Shown: positions 44,848 through 53,736, counted from the stretch's first letter. The stretch: 64,000 nucleotides of DNA from Streptomyces sp. V4I2 (GCF_030817655.1 NZ_JAUSZM010000003.1:6572001-6636000); one strand, 5' to 3'. Program-made: numbers and translations. Notes: generated from the sequence alone by a model not told the origin.

Positions 44848-46671
44848 TCATGTCGAACTGCGCAGTCCCGCCCAGGTGTTGGGCCCCACGTCGCCGTCGA
44901 CCTCCAGTCCCTTGTCGCTCTGGAACAGCCTGACCGCCGACACGGTGTCCTCGCCGAACTGGCCGTCCACGCCCGCGCCGCCGACGCTGTAGCCGCGCTT
45001 GGTGAGCATGCACTGCACCTGGACGACGCGTTGGCCCTTGTCGCCGAAGGTGGTGAGTTCGGTGCCGGAGTAGTAGGTGCACTGGGAGATCCAGGGCGGG
45101 GTGGCGGGCTTGGCCGCGGTCTTGGTGGGCGTGGGGGTCGGGGTGCTGCCCCCGCCGTTGTCGCTCCCGCTGCCGCCGCTGCCGGAGGTGGCGGTCGGGT
45201 CGTCGTCGGGGGCGGGTTGTGCTCCGCCGGTGGATCCGGGCGGGGCGTTGTCGGCCTTCTCCGACTCCTCGTCAGTCACCTCCCCCTTCTCGCCGGTGGT
45301 CTCCGTCCCCTTGGTCGCGGAAGGCGAGCCGGAGGAAGTGGGGGGAGCCGAGGCCGCTTCGGCGTCGGCGGAGGACGCCGTGGAGGCCGTGGGAGAGGCG
45401 GAGGCGGCTTCGTCGAGGTCGGGGCGGGTGAGGAAGAAGGCGCCCGCGGCCACGGCGACCACCGCGAGGCCGGCTGTGAGGGCGAGGAGACGCGCCTTTC
45501 GCCTGCGTCGGCCGCCGTGCTCGCCGGACAGGTGTGCTGAGGGGGCGTACTGCACGGGCGTCCCCGGACCGCCGTGCTGCCCCGGTGGCCCCGGTGGCGT
45601 CGGTGGCGTCGGCGCCCCGTACGCCGGGCCGGGCGCGGGAGCCGCCACGCCCCACGTCGGCGGACGGAAGTGCCCGGTGTCCTCGGCGGACGCGTCTTCC
45701 AGCAGCTCACAGCCCTGCTGCCGGGAGAGCAGACGGGTGGCCAGCGGTTCCTGCCAAGGAGCGGCGCGGTCGTACCCGGCGGCCGTGGCCGCGTCGATCA
45801 GCTGCTGCGGGGTCGGCCGCCCGGCGGGGTCCTTTTCGAGGCAGGCGGCCAGCAGCGCGGCCAACGCGGGGTCGGCGGCCGAGAGTTCGGTCATGATCTC
45901 GGCCTTGGGCTGTTCGAAGGCGACCCGGTGCATCACGTCGACGCCCGTCCCGTCCCCGAAGGGCGCGTGTCCGGTGGCGGCGTACACGAGCGACCCCGCG
46001 AGCGAGAAGACGTCGGAGATGGTGTCGCAGCGGCCCTCGCGCAGGTACTCGGGCGACATGAACGCGGGGGTGCCGACCCGGTTCCCGGTCGTGGTGATCG
46101 CGCTGCTGTCGGCGGCCTGCGAGATGCCGAAGTCGATGACCTGGGCGCCCTGCGACGACAGGATCACGTTGGACGGCTTGAGATCCCGGTGTACGACCCC
46201 GGCGGCGGCCAGCGCCGACAGCGCCTGCCCGAGCTCGGCCACCAGCCGCCACATCCCGGGCGGTTCCAGCGGACCGCACTCGCGGACGGCGTCGGCGAGG
46301 TTGAGGCCGGGCAGGTACTCGGTGGCCATCCACAGCAGCGAGTCCTCGAAGCCGCTGCCGAGCAGCCGCGGAGCGTGCGGCGCACCGACCCGCCCGTGCA
46401 CCGCGGCCTCCCGCTCGAACCGCCGCCGGAAATCGGCGTTCTCGGCGTACTCGGGGCGGATCACCTTCACGGCGGCGAGCCCCGGGCTGTCGTCGGCGGG
46501 GCGGGCCAGGTAGACCCGGCCCATACCGCCGCTGCCGAGCCGCCCGAGCGCGAAGTACGGTCCGATGCGCCCGGGATCGGCGGGCTGCAGCGGTGTCGCC
46601 CCTGCCTGCTTCAGCGCGGCGTCACCGGACGCCGGGGTGTACGACGGCGTGGGGTGCCGTTCGTCTGTCAT
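44848..46671 (-). CDS. Ser/Thr protein kinase with extracellular peptidoglycan-binding domain
   Basis: A 607-residue receptor kinase. The kinase core (residues about 35-300) has the Gly loop GRLGSGGMGRVYLA, Lys in AAVKVIRPE, catalytic HRDLKPSNVIL, DFGISQA and SPEYLREG, so it should be active. A Pro/Gly linker leads to a membrane helix (LLALTAGLAVVAVAAGAFFLT), then a Ser/Thr/Asp-rich spacer, then a C-terminal PG_binding_1 domain (GDKGQRVVQVQCMLTKRGY, VDGQFGEDTVSAVRLFQ, GLEVDGDVGPNTWAGL). This layout is like PknB with a wall-sensing domain. ATG start after GGGGGAT. Confidence 0.93.
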   Translation of the reverse strand: MTDERHPTPSYTPASGDAALKQAGATPLQPADPGRIGPYFALGRLGSGGMGRVYLARPADDSPGLAAVKVIRPEYAENADFRRRFEREAAVHGRVGAPHAPRLLGSGFEDSLLWMATEYLPGLNLADAVRECGPLEPPGMWRLVAELGQALSALAAAGVVHRDLKPSNVILSSQGAQVIDFGISQAADSSAITTTGNRVGTPAFMSPEYLREGRCDTISDVFSLAGSLVYAATGHAPFGDGTGVDVMHRVAFEQPKAEIMTELSAADPALAALLAACLEKDPAGRPTPQQLIDAATAAGYDRAAPWQEPLATRLLSRQQGCELLEDASAEDTGHFRPPTWGVAAPAPGPAYGAPTPPTPPGPPGQHGGPGTPVQYAPSAHLSGEHGGRRRRKARLLALTAGLAVVAVAAGAFFLTRPDLDEAASASPTASTASSADAEAASAPPTSSGSPSATKGTETTGEKGEVTDEESEKADNAPPGSTGGAQPAPDDDPTATSGSGGSGSDNGGGSTPTPTPTKTAAKPATPPWISQCTYYSGTELTTFGDKGQRVVQVQCMLTKRGYSVGGAGVDGQFGEDTVSAVRLFQSDKGLEVDGDVGPNTWAGLRSST

Positions 46672-46858
46672 GGATCCGATCCCCCGTGTGCTGGTCAGCC
46701 TCAAGGTCCTTGTGCACCACTCCAGTTCTCGCGAGGCTATCGTGCCGGGGCGGGGAGAGGGCCCGGAAGCGGCACCGTGCGAACGAGCCAGGAGTGGCGT
46801 GTCCGTGTCGGCCGAAGCCGCCGCGGCGCACCGCGCAAGGCGCTTGTCCGTTGGGTCG

Positions 46859-47272
46859 CTAGTCGGCGGCGGCCATGCAGGACACGGACACGAGGTAGAT
46901 GCCGACCCACCCGAGCAGGACGATGATGTCGTGCCGGCCGAACGACGGCATGGACGCGAGTTCCGCGTTCTCCGCGTTGCTCGGGTCCTGCGGGTCGTAG
47001 ACGATCCCGATCTCCTCGCCGATCCGGGGGATGCGCTCGCGTGTCTGGACGACGACGGTGTACTCCCCCTTGTGCTCGGGGGAGAGGCGGAAGCCGCACC
47101 GGACCCGTATCGGGCCGTCGCCCTCGGCGTTGAGGTGGTCGCGGCAGATCGCGGTCGTGCGGCGGCCGTGTCTGCGCAGGCGCCGCTCGCGTTGCGACCG
47201 GTCGGCGAAGACCAGGGCGGTCAGGACGCCGAACACTCCGCAGAAGATGCCCCACTTCAGCAGCACTGTCAT
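46859..47272 (-). CDS. DUF3592 membrane protein
   Basis: A 137-residue protein with two membrane helices (LLKWGIFCGVFGVLTALVF and DIIVLLGWVGIYLVSVSCMAA) and a soluble middle region typical of DUF3592: RTTAICRDHLNAEGDG, then YTVVVQTRERIPRIGEEIGIVYDPQDPSNAE. Family function is unknown. The start is ATG before TVLLKWG; longer frames upstream look non-coding. It lies behind the kinase on the same strand and is divergent from the ArsR-like regulator. Confidence 0.8.
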   Translation of the reverse strand: MTVLLKWGIFCGVFGVLTALVFADRSQRERRLRRHGRRTTAICRDHLNAEGDGPIRVRCGFRLSPEHKGEYTVVVQTRERIPRIGEEIGIVYDPQDPSNAENAELASMPSFGRHDIIVLLGWVGIYLVSVSCMAAAD

Positions 47273-47420
47273 CCCCGCCGATCCAGCCGGCCCGCGCTCC
47301 GGGGTGAAACCCCCGTACAGCCTCTTCCTCCAGGTCGGCGGAGCCCCGCCGTTCTCCGGGTGGTGCCTGCGGCCACAGTGGCGGAGGCGGAGAGCGGCGG
47401 GAACCCGAAACCCTTCGAGC

Positions 47421-47444
47421 GGCATGGCGCATACGCGCCATGCC
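47421..47444. promoter_or_regulatory. 24-base palindrome, candidate operator
   Basis: GGCATGGCGC and its exact reverse complement GCGCCATGCC are separated by ATAC, in the divergent region between the DUF3592 gene and the ArsR-like regulator gene, 88 bases ahead of the latter's ATG. The symmetry suits a dimeric regulator. An autoregulatory site of the ArsR-like protein is my inference. Confidence 0.55.
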
Positions 47445-47532
47445 CGGTACGCCAACTGTTGCCCACCGGGGCCGCGTCCGGCCATCCTGTTGCGGCTGAA
47501 CGCAAAAGCTGAGCTCAACGGGGGAGAACGAG

Positions 47533-48549
47533 ATGCTCCGCGTCCACTTCAGCGAAACCGACCTTGCCCGCACCCGGCTGTGTCCCGCACCGGATCCGCT
47601 CTGGGACATCGCCGTCAGCCTGCACCGCCTGCAGACCCGGCAGGGCCGCTCGGCGTACGCGGAGTGGTACCGCACCACCCGCGGGCGGTTGCGGGAGCGG
47701 GGACTGGAGCGTGCGGTGCGGAGTGTGTTGCTGCCGCTCTTTCCGAGGGCCGCCTACTTTCCGGACTTCCTGACGCCCTTCCAGGCCGCCGGCGGGCTGG
47801 ACGCCGGGCTGGAGGCCATCCTGGCGACCCCGTCCCGCCGGGTCCGCGAGGAGGTCGCCACCCTCGACCGGGTCGTCGGAGCGCCCCCGTGGGCCCCGCG
47901 GCTGGCCGAGCTGCCGGCCCGCAAGGAGTTGGTGCGGGTGCTGCGCGCCTATCACGACGCCGCCATCGCCCCGTACGGCGAACGGATCCACGCCCGCGTC
48001 GAGGCCGAGCGCGCGGCGCGCTGCCGCGGGCTCATGGACGGGGGCGTCGAGGCCATGCTCGCGGGGCTCGGCCCCTCGATGCGCTGGGAGCGGCCCGTTC
48101 TGCAGGCCGACTACCACCCCTGCGTGGACCGGGACTTGCGGCTGGACGGCCGCGGCATGCTCCTCGTGCCGTCGTACTTCCTCCTGGAGCGTCCGATCAC
48201 CTTCGCCGATCCCACCCTGCCGCCGGTGCTGGTCTATCCGCTGCTCCACGAACCGGCCGTGGCGGACGAGGGCGGTTCGGCCGCCTCACCGCTGACCGTC
48301 CTGCTCGGGCGGGCCCGGGCCGCCGCCCTGAGCGCCGTCGCCGTCGGCGCCACGACCGGCGAGATCGCCCGTGCGGCGGGCGTGTCCGCGTCCTCGGCCA
48401 GCCGGCACGCCACCGCGTTACGGGACGCGGGATTCATCACCAGCCAACGGCACGGCGCGACCGTACTGCACACCCTCACCCCGGTGGGGGCGTCCGTGCT
48501 CCGGGCCGCCGTGCGGAAGTCCGGCGCGGGCGCCCGGACTTCCACGTGA
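47533..48549 (+). CDS. ArsR-like winged-helix transcriptional regulator
   Basis: A 338-residue protein. The N-terminal ~240 residues are a DUF5937-type region (MLRVHFSETDLARTRL, LLPLFPRAAYFPDFLTP, LLVPSYFLLERPITF). The C-terminus is a winged helix: LGRARAAALSAVAVGATTGEIARAAGVSASSASRHATAL then RDAGFITSQRHGATVLH. This is a common regulator class in Streptomyces that often controls efflux or sugar genes. GGGGGAG seven bases before the ATG fixes the start. The palindrome at 47421 is a likely site. Effector unknown. Confidence 0.85.
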   Translation: MLRVHFSETDLARTRLCPAPDPLWDIAVSLHRLQTRQGRSAYAEWYRTTRGRLRERGLERAVRSVLLPLFPRAAYFPDFLTPFQAAGGLDAGLEAILATPSRRVREEVATLDRVVGAPPWAPRLAELPARKELVRVLRAYHDAAIAPYGERIHARVEAERAARCRGLMDGGVEAMLAGLGPSMRWERPVLQADYHPCVDRDLRLDGRGMLLVPSYFLLERPITFADPTLPPVLVYPLLHEPAVADEGGSAASPLTVLLGRARAAALSAVAVGATTGEIARAAGVSASSASRHATALRDAGFITSQRHGATVLHTLTPVGASVLRAAVRKSGAGARTST

Positions 48550-48712
48550 GCGGACGACGGCTCAGCCAGCCGCTGCGCTGGGCCATGCGCCGGCGGTCGG
48601 CGCCCGCGGGTTCGAAGTCGGCGGCGCGCCAGTAGGCCACGTCGTTGCCGTTGTACTCGCTGAAGAAGCAGACGTCGGGGAGTGTGCGGGCGACCGTGCC
48701 GGCCGCGGTACC
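48546..48712 (-). pseudogene. possible C-terminal gene remnant
   Basis: The minus-strand frame between a stop (about 48712) and the regulator gene reads GTVARTLPDVCFFSEYNGNDVAYWRA and DFEPAGADRRRMAQRSG. This has protein-like composition, but no start is available and the frame runs into the regulator gene. It looks like a decayed 3' end, and the family is not clear. Confidence 0.3.
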
Positions 48713-48727
48713 TCAGAACTCCCAGGG

Positions 48728-50302
48728 TCACGTCTTCCCCGGCGGCGTGTACTCCTTGAGGTAGTGGGCGACGCGGGTGGCGTAGGCACGGTACTTCGGG
48801 GGAACGCCACCCGCGGCGTTCACGACCTTGGTCGAGGTCCGGTAGGCGGCCGCCAGCAGCACCCGGCGGTCGCCGGTCAACCCGGTCTGTTCCAGGCGCG
48901 GTTCCATGAAGCAGAGGTAGCGGCCCACGGCCGGGATGGACTCGGCGGGGGTGAGGGGAGGCCGTGGCGTCTCGGTCGCGGGGACGCCGTCCGCGCGGAT
49001 GTACCAGCGCAGGAGGCTCGGGGTCCAGCGGGCGATGCCGTACTCGCCCTCCTCGCCCGCGGTGGGGTCGGACAGGTCGGGGTCGAAGTTGCTCTCCGCC
49101 TTCAGCAGCGCGGCGATCAGCGCGGGCGTGACCTCCGGCTGGACGCAGTCGTGGGCCGAGTCGACGATCAGCCGGCGGTAGGCCACCGGGACGCCCTTGT
49201 CGGTACGGAGTTCGGAGGCGCCGTACGTGGCGGACGTGACCTTCTCGGTCCCGGCGCCGGCCGTGCCCTTGCCGTCCGCGCCGGAGCCGGCCCAGCTGCT
49301 GATGCCGTAGCCGAGGACCGCGACCGCGGCGGTGGCGGCCGTGGCGGCCAGGACCGTCGTACGGCGGGAGCGGCGGCGGGGGAGCAGGACCCGGGGCAGC
49401 CGGGGCGAGCGGCCGGTGCCCGCGGCCGCCTCGACCCGCCTCAGCAGGTCGTCGGTGGCGATGCGGTCCTCGTGCGTGCGGGTCAGGCACTGCCGGACGA
49501 TCTCCCGCCAGCCGTCCGGCAGTTCGGGCGACAGCCGCAGCTCGTCGGTGCCGCGGGCGTAGGCGGCGGCCGCGTCTCGGCGGGCCGTCGGGGTGCCGCC
49601 GGGCAGTGGGAAGGAGTCGGTGAGCAGGAGATGCGCGAGCACGCCGAACGCCCAGACGTCGGCCGACGGACGGATCCTGCGGCCCCGTTCGCCGATCTCC
49701 GACCACAGGAGCTCCGGCGGGGTGTAGTCCGGGGTGGAGAAGGCGGGCGTGTAGGCGTGGGTGCCCTCCAGCTCCGCGGCCATGTTGAAGTCGGCGAGCC
49801 GGGCCGAACCGTCCTTCATCAGCAGGACGTTGGCGGGTTTGAGATCACCGTGCACCCAGCCCGCCCGGTGCAGCTGGGCCAGCCCCTCGCAGATCTGCGC
49901 GAGCAGCGCGGGACCCGCGGGCGGGCGGGGAGAGGAGGCGAGCAGGGCGGACAGCGAGCCTTCCGCCTTCTCCAGTACGAGGACGGTGGCGCCGTCGAGA
50001 CGGGGCCGGTCGGGGTCGTCGACGACGAGGGTGTCGTACATCCGGATCAGCCGCGGCCGCCTGAGTCTGCGGTGCAACTCCACTTCCCGGTCGATCAGTT
50101 CCCTCAGGTGCGCGAGCTGGCGGGGGGTGCCGGTGCCGGTGGGCAGGAACTTCAGGGCCGCCGTCCTCGGCAGCTCCTCGCCGCCGTCCGTGCGCCGCGC
50201 CTCGTACACGCTCCCGAACGCCCCCGTCGCGATCGGCTCGCGCACCTCCCAGACGCCGAGCCGGTACCCGCGGGGGACCTGCACGGCGTAGGGCTCCGTC
50301 AC
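48728..50302 (-). CDS. atypical Ser/Thr kinase with extracellular lytic-transglycosylase-like domain
   Basis: A 524-residue membrane kinase. The core shows ATGAFGSVYEAR, AALKFLPTG and LAQLHRAGWVHGDLKPANVLL. The catalytic motif is HGD rather than HRD and the DFG motif reads DFN (ARLADFNMAAE), so it may be weakly active or regulated differently. After the membrane helix (TVLAATAATAAVAVLGYGIS) comes a domain like an SLT-type lytic transglycosylase (LIAALLKAESNFDPDLSDPTAGEEGEYGIARW), which could bind or cut peptidoglycan. It overlaps the FHA gene by four bases (GTGA), so the two are coupled. Confidence 0.88.
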   Translation of the reverse strand: MTEPYAVQVPRGYRLGVWEVREPIATGAFGSVYEARRTDGGEELPRTAALKFLPTGTGTPRQLAHLRELIDREVELHRRLRRPRLIRMYDTLVVDDPDRPRLDGATVLVLEKAEGSLSALLASSPRPPAGPALLAQICEGLAQLHRAGWVHGDLKPANVLLMKDGSARLADFNMAAELEGTHAYTPAFSTPDYTPPELLWSEIGERGRRIRPSADVWAFGVLAHLLLTDSFPLPGGTPTARRDAAAAYARGTDELRLSPELPDGWREIVRQCLTRTHEDRIATDDLLRRVEAAAGTGRSPRLPRVLLPRRRSRRTTVLAATAATAAVAVLGYGISSWAGSGADGKGTAGAGTEKVTSATYGASELRTDKGVPVAYRRLIVDSAHDCVQPEVTPALIAALLKAESNFDPDLSDPTAGEEGEYGIARWTPSLLRWYIRADGVPATETPRPPLTPAESIPAVGRYLCFMEPRLEQTGLTGDRRVLLAAAYRTSTKVVNAAGGVPPKYRAYATRVAHYLKEYTPPGKT

Positions 50303-51045
50303 CGTGCCTCCCGGGCGGCCGGGGCCGCGAGGACCACCAGGTCTTCCTCCCGGACCAGGTCGAAGCGGAGCGCCAGCGAGACCAGCGACTCCTTCTTGCC
50401 GTTGAGGCGCGGGCCGGTGTCCGCCGTCTCCGGGCCGGGCTTGAGGCGCAGCTTCACGGCCAGGTAGTCGATGTTCCACTGGACGGAGGTGCGGGACGCG
50501 GCCGGCCAGTTGGGGCGCAGCCGGTCCGCGACCTGGTCGACCGTGGGCAGCGCGGCGTGCGGCTCGCCGCGCAGCCGCGGTTCGCACAGGGCGGCCAGCA
50601 CCGAGAAGTAGCGCTTGGTGCGGTCGACGGAGAAGGCGGGCGCGGTCGTGTCGCCGTCGAGTCCGGCCTCGGCGCGCAGATGGTCGTGGCGCGGCGCCCA
50701 GACGTCGAAGGCGAGCAGGTCGCCCGCGGCCGGCAGCACGATCCGCGAGAACTCGAACGGCACCGGCGCGTCCAGCCGGCCCGGCCCGACTTTGATGTGC
50801 TCGCCCGCGCCCTCCGGGTTCTCCACGACGTACGTCTGGTGGGCGCTGAGGTTGCTCAGCAGCCAGAAGGTGCTCTGCGCGGTGATGGCGCCCGCCCTGC
50901 GGGACACCCCGTCGTGCGGAACGACCAGGTCGTTGTCGCCCGGGGCGCGGCCGAAGGCCAGCCGTTCGCCGGGCGCCAGCCGCAGCTGCGTGCGGTCCGG
51001 CTCGTCCTCCGTGGTCGGCGGAGGTACCACGATGATGCTGTACAC
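50299..51045 (-). CDS. FHA-domain protein, partner of the kinase
   Basis: A 248-residue protein. The first ~110 residues are an FHA domain (LAPGERLAFGRAPGDNDLVVPHDGVSRRAGAI, then STFWLLSNLSAHQTYV) that should bind phosphothreonine. The remaining part is helical, with LKLRLKPG and the SLALRFDLV pattern of a winged helix-like end. The stop overlaps the kinase start, so it is probably the kinase's substrate reader. FHA plus DNA-binding-like tails occur in other actinobacterial kinase operons. Confidence 0.88.
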   Translation of the reverse strand: MYSIIVVPPPTTEDEPDRTQLRLAPGERLAFGRAPGDNDLVVPHDGVSRRAGAITAQSTFWLLSNLSAHQTYVVENPEGAGEHIKVGPGRLDAPVPFEFSRIVLPAAGDLLAFDVWAPRHDHLRAEAGLDGDTTAPAFSVDRTKRYFSVLAALCEPRLRGEPHAALPTVDQVADRLRPNWPAASRTSVQWNIDYLAVKLRLKPGPETADTGPRLNGKKESLVSLALRFDLVREEDLVVLAAPAAREAR

Positions 51046-51092
51046 GGTGCGTCTCCCCGTCCCCGCGTGTCTACGAGTCAGGGTGGGCGACG

Positions 51093-51129
51093 CCCAGGGG
51101 CCGTGTCACGACGTGACACGGCCCCTGGG
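51093..51129. terminator. 17-base stem terminator after the RDD gene
   Basis: CCCAGGGGCCGTGTCAC (51093-51109) pairs exactly with GTGACACGGCCCCTGGG (51113-51129) across a three-base loop. It ends the RDD gene on the minus strand ahead of the FHA-kinase operon. Confidence 0.93.
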
Positions 51130-51185
51130 AAAGGTTGGCGAGAAGGCGCCGTAGCGATCCGCCGTCAGTTGTGGTGAATCCGTGC

Positions 51186-51824
51186 TCAATTCGAGCGGAT
51201 CACGATGGACGAGCAGACCTTGTCGGCGAACGTCTGACGCTTGGCGTCCCAGGCCGGCCACAGCCAGCCGAGGTAGCACGCCAGGCTGTCCAGGAAGTGC
51301 GCGAGCCGGCGCACGAAGGCCATGCCGACGCCGAGGGGCTGCCCATCGCTCTCCCGCACCAGGCGGATGCCCAGCGCCTTCTTGCCGATCGTCTGGCCGG
51401 TGCGGCCCTCCTGGATCAGCATCCAGATCGCGATACCGAAGACGCCGAGGATGCCGATGATCGAAAGGATCACGGTCTGCGCGCTGACGTCGATGGCGAC
51501 GAGGATGTACGGGACCATGAGGATGAGGCCATCCACCAGGGTGCCGAGGAACCGCTGTCCCCAGTTCGCGTACGACGGCGGCATGCCGTAACCCGGCTGC
51601 TGCGGGTAGCCGTAACCGGCCGGGGCCTGCGGCGCCTGCGGGTAGCCGTAGCCCTGCTGCGGCGGGACGCCCTGCGGGGCCTGCTGCGGGTAGCCGTAGG
51701 GCTGCTGCTGGCCGCCCTGCTGGGGATAGCCGTAACCCGGCTGCTGCGGCTGCTGCGGCTGCTGCGGCGGCTGCTGGGGGTTCTGCGGCTGACCATAGGG
51801 GTTGTTGGGCGAGCCGAAACTCAT
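51186..51824 (-). CDS. RDD-family membrane protein with Gln/Tyr/Gly/Pro-rich N-terminus
   Basis: A 212-residue membrane protein. The N-terminus has repeated YGYPQQ and QQPQQP units (about residues 10-95), and then the RDD domain with NWGQRFLGTLVDGLILMVPYILVAIDV and GKKALGIRLVRESDGQPLG, plus two further helices. The family's Arg-Asp-Asp signature is reduced to Arg...Asp here. Streptomyces genomes have many copies, often next to wall or kinase genes. GGAGGAA eight bases before the ATG gives the start. Confidence 0.86.
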   Translation of the reverse strand: MSFGSPNNPYGQPQNPQQPPQQPQQPQQPGYGYPQQGGQQQPYGYPQQAPQGVPPQQGYGYPQAPQAPAGYGYPQQPGYGMPPSYANWGQRFLGTLVDGLILMVPYILVAIDVSAQTVILSIIGILGVFGIAIWMLIQEGRTGQTIGKKALGIRLVRESDGQPLGVGMAFVRRLAHFLDSLACYLGWLWPAWDAKRQTFADKVCSSIVIRSN

Positions 51825-52090
51825 GGCGGGATTCCTCCGTTGCGCAAACTGGGGACACCGCGGACTGTGCGGAGGAACGTCATGATCTGAGCGGTTCTCC
51901 CCCCGAACATCAACCGCGAGACTGCGCCCCACATCGTTCTAGGAGAGCCGAGTCGTTGTCCAGCCGCAGTCCGTATGCGTTGTGCAAGTGCAACACAGCT
52001 GATCATGGGCGGGTTGCGGCGGACGGGCGCCGTGCTGTCCGGTGGCCCCCGGATTGGAACCGGGACCGGGTCATCCGCGAGGATGGGGGT

Positions 52091-52945
52091 ATGACCGCCC
52101 AGATTCTCGATGGCAAGGCCACCGCAGCCGCGATCAAGTCCGATCTGACCGCCCGCGTGGCGGCGCTGAAGGAGAAGGGCGTCACGCCCGGCCTCGGCAC
52201 GATCCTCGTCGGGGAGGACCCCGGCAGCCAGAAGTACGTCGCCGGCAAGCACCGCGACTGCGCCCAGGTGGGCATCGCCTCCATCCAGCGCCAACTGCCG
52301 GCCACGGCGACGCAGGAGGAGATCGAGGCGGTCGTCCGCGAACTGAACGAGGACCCGGCCTGCACCGGCTACATCGTCCAGCTGCCGCTCCCCAAGGGCA
52401 TCGACGAGAACCGGATCCTGGAGCTCATGGACCCGGACAAGGACGCCGACGGCCTGCACCCGATGAACCTCGGCCGCCTCGTCCTGAACGAGCCGGCCCC
52501 GCTGCCCTGCACCCCGAACGGCGTGCTGACCCTGCTGCGCCGCTACGGCGTCGAGATCAAGGGCGCCGAGGTCGTCGTCGTCGGCCGGGGCGTGACCATC
52601 GGCCGGCCGATGCCGCTGCTGCTGACCCGGCGCAGCGAGAACGCGACGGTGACCCAGTGCCACACGGGGACGCGTGATCTCGCCTCGCACTTGAAGCGCG
52701 CCGACATCATCGTCGCCGCCGCCGGTTCCGCCCACCTGATCCGCGCCGAGGACGTGAAGCCGGGCGCCGCCGTCCTCGACGTCGGTGTCTCCCGCAGCGC
52801 CGAGGGCAAGATCGTGGGCGACGTCCACCCGGACGTCGCCGAGGTGGCCGGCTTCATCTCCCCCAACCCGGGCGGCGTCGGCCCCATGACCCGGGCCCAG
52901 CTGCTCGTCAACGTGGTCGAGGCGGCGGAGCGCAGTGTCGGCTGA
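52091..52945 (+). CDS. folD: bifunctional methylenetetrahydrofolate dehydrogenase/methenyl-THF cyclohydrolase
   Basis: FolD makes 10-formyl-THF, used by purN and purH. The 284-residue protein has the catalytic Tyr/Lys motif SQKYVAGKHRDCAQVG, the folate-contact QLPLPKGIDE, the DKDADGLHPMNLG Asp, a NADP loop GRGVTIGRPM, and the C-terminal VSRSAEGKIVGDVHPDV and PNPGGVGPMTRAQLL. ATG at 52091 has GAGG eight bases upstream. A longer open frame to 51956 has no family sequence. The DUF3017 gene overlaps its 3' end. Confidence 0.97.
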   Translation: MTAQILDGKATAAAIKSDLTARVAALKEKGVTPGLGTILVGEDPGSQKYVAGKHRDCAQVGIASIQRQLPATATQEEIEAVVRELNEDPACTGYIVQLPLPKGIDENRILELMDPDKDADGLHPMNLGRLVLNEPAPLPCTPNGVLTLLRRYGVEIKGAEVVVVGRGVTIGRPMPLLLTRRSENATVTQCHTGTRDLASHLKRADIIVAAAGSAHLIRAEDVKPGAAVLDVGVSRSAEGKIVGDVHPDVAEVAGFISPNPGGVGPMTRAQLLVNVVEAAERSVG

Positions 52946-53447
52946 CGGCACCTCCGGCAAGGCCGAGGACATCGAGAGCGTGAAGGGCGTCGACGACATC
53001 GACGAGATCGAGGTGCGCGACCCCGTCAGCGCGCCCGACGCCGAGGGCAGGCCGCGCCGGACGACTCGTCGCTTCCCGCTGTTCACGCGGGACACCGCGC
53101 GCCCCGAGGGCGGCGGCCGGGCCGCACCGAGCGACGCCCCGGCACCCGCCCGGCAGTGGCCGGTCCTCGCCGTCCTGGCGATGGCCGGGCTCGGACTGCT
53201 GCTGACCGCCTTGGACCTGTTCCGCGTCGGCATTCTCCTGCTCGGCGTGGCCCTGCTCGTCGGCGGTGTGCTGCGCTGGCTGCTGCCGGACGTCGGCATG
53301 CTCGCGGTGCGCTCCCGCTTCACCGACATCGTCACGTACGGCGGGCTCGGACTCGTGATCGTCCTGCTGGCGCTGATGGTGCAGCCGAAGCCTTGGCTGG
53401 TGATCCCGTTCCTGAAGGACACGCTGCACTTCACGGTCAGCAGCTGA
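52935..53447 (+). CDS. DUF3017 membrane protein
   Basis: A 170-residue protein with an acidic disordered N-terminus (~65 residues) and three membrane helices (PVLAVLAMAGLGLLLTALDL, VGILLLGVALLVGGVLRWLL, VTYGGLGLVIVLLALMVQP). DUF3017 genes are found downstream of folD throughout actinobacteria. The GTG start lies 11 bases inside folD, so translation is coupled. Function unknown. Confidence 0.9.
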   Translation: MSADGTSGKAEDIESVKGVDDIDEIEVRDPVSAPDAEGRPRRTTRRFPLFTRDTARPEGGGRAAPSDAPAPARQWPVLAVLAMAGLGLLLTALDLFRVGILLLGVALLVGGVLRWLLPDVGMLAVRSRFTDIVTYGGLGLVIVLLALMVQPKPWLVIPFLKDTLHFTVSS

Positions 53448-53490
53448 CCGGGTTCAGCAGTTGACCGGGTTCAGCGGTTGACCGGTTTCG
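53440..53490. repeat. three tandem copies of a 17-base repeat over the DUF3017 stop codon
   Basis: AGCAGCTGACCGGGTTC, AGCAGTTGACCGGGTTC and AGCGGTTGACCGGTTTC lie head to tail. The first overlaps the stop codon and the others follow it. Confidence 0.9.
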
Positions 53491-53497
53491 TACGGCT

Positions 53498-53533
53498 GCG
53501 GCCCGTCCCCTCCCCCGAGCAAGGACGGGCCGC
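53498..53533. terminator. terminator of the folD-DUF3017 operon
   Basis: GCGGCCCGTCC and GGACGGGCCGC form an 11-base perfect stem with a 14-base loop 50 bases after the DUF3017 stop. Confidence 0.8.
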
Positions 53534-53736
53534 CGCCGGGCACCAGACTCCTGCACGGTGAGCCGCCTGTTCAATGGCTGTCAGTGCGCTGTGGCACGGA
53601 GGTGACCGTTCCGGCACGGTGTCCGCGCTGTGCCACAGTCGCGCCCGTCGCGGGAACCGATCAGCCCTCTGACGTCGTCACTCGCTCAGAAGCGAGGTCC
53701 CAAGAGGGCCCCAGGGGTCCCAAGGGGAGGTGGCCG

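Noticed and set aside
52040..52090. tRNA-like stretch before folD
   Set aside because: GGATTGGAACCGGGA looked like a T-loop, but no cloverleaf or acceptor stem could be built around it.
53577..53599. A further PafBC-type box CTGTCAGTG near 53577
   Set aside because: The spacing is right but the -10 reads CACGGA, with neither the first T nor the last T of TAnnnT, and the gene start is about 140 bases away.
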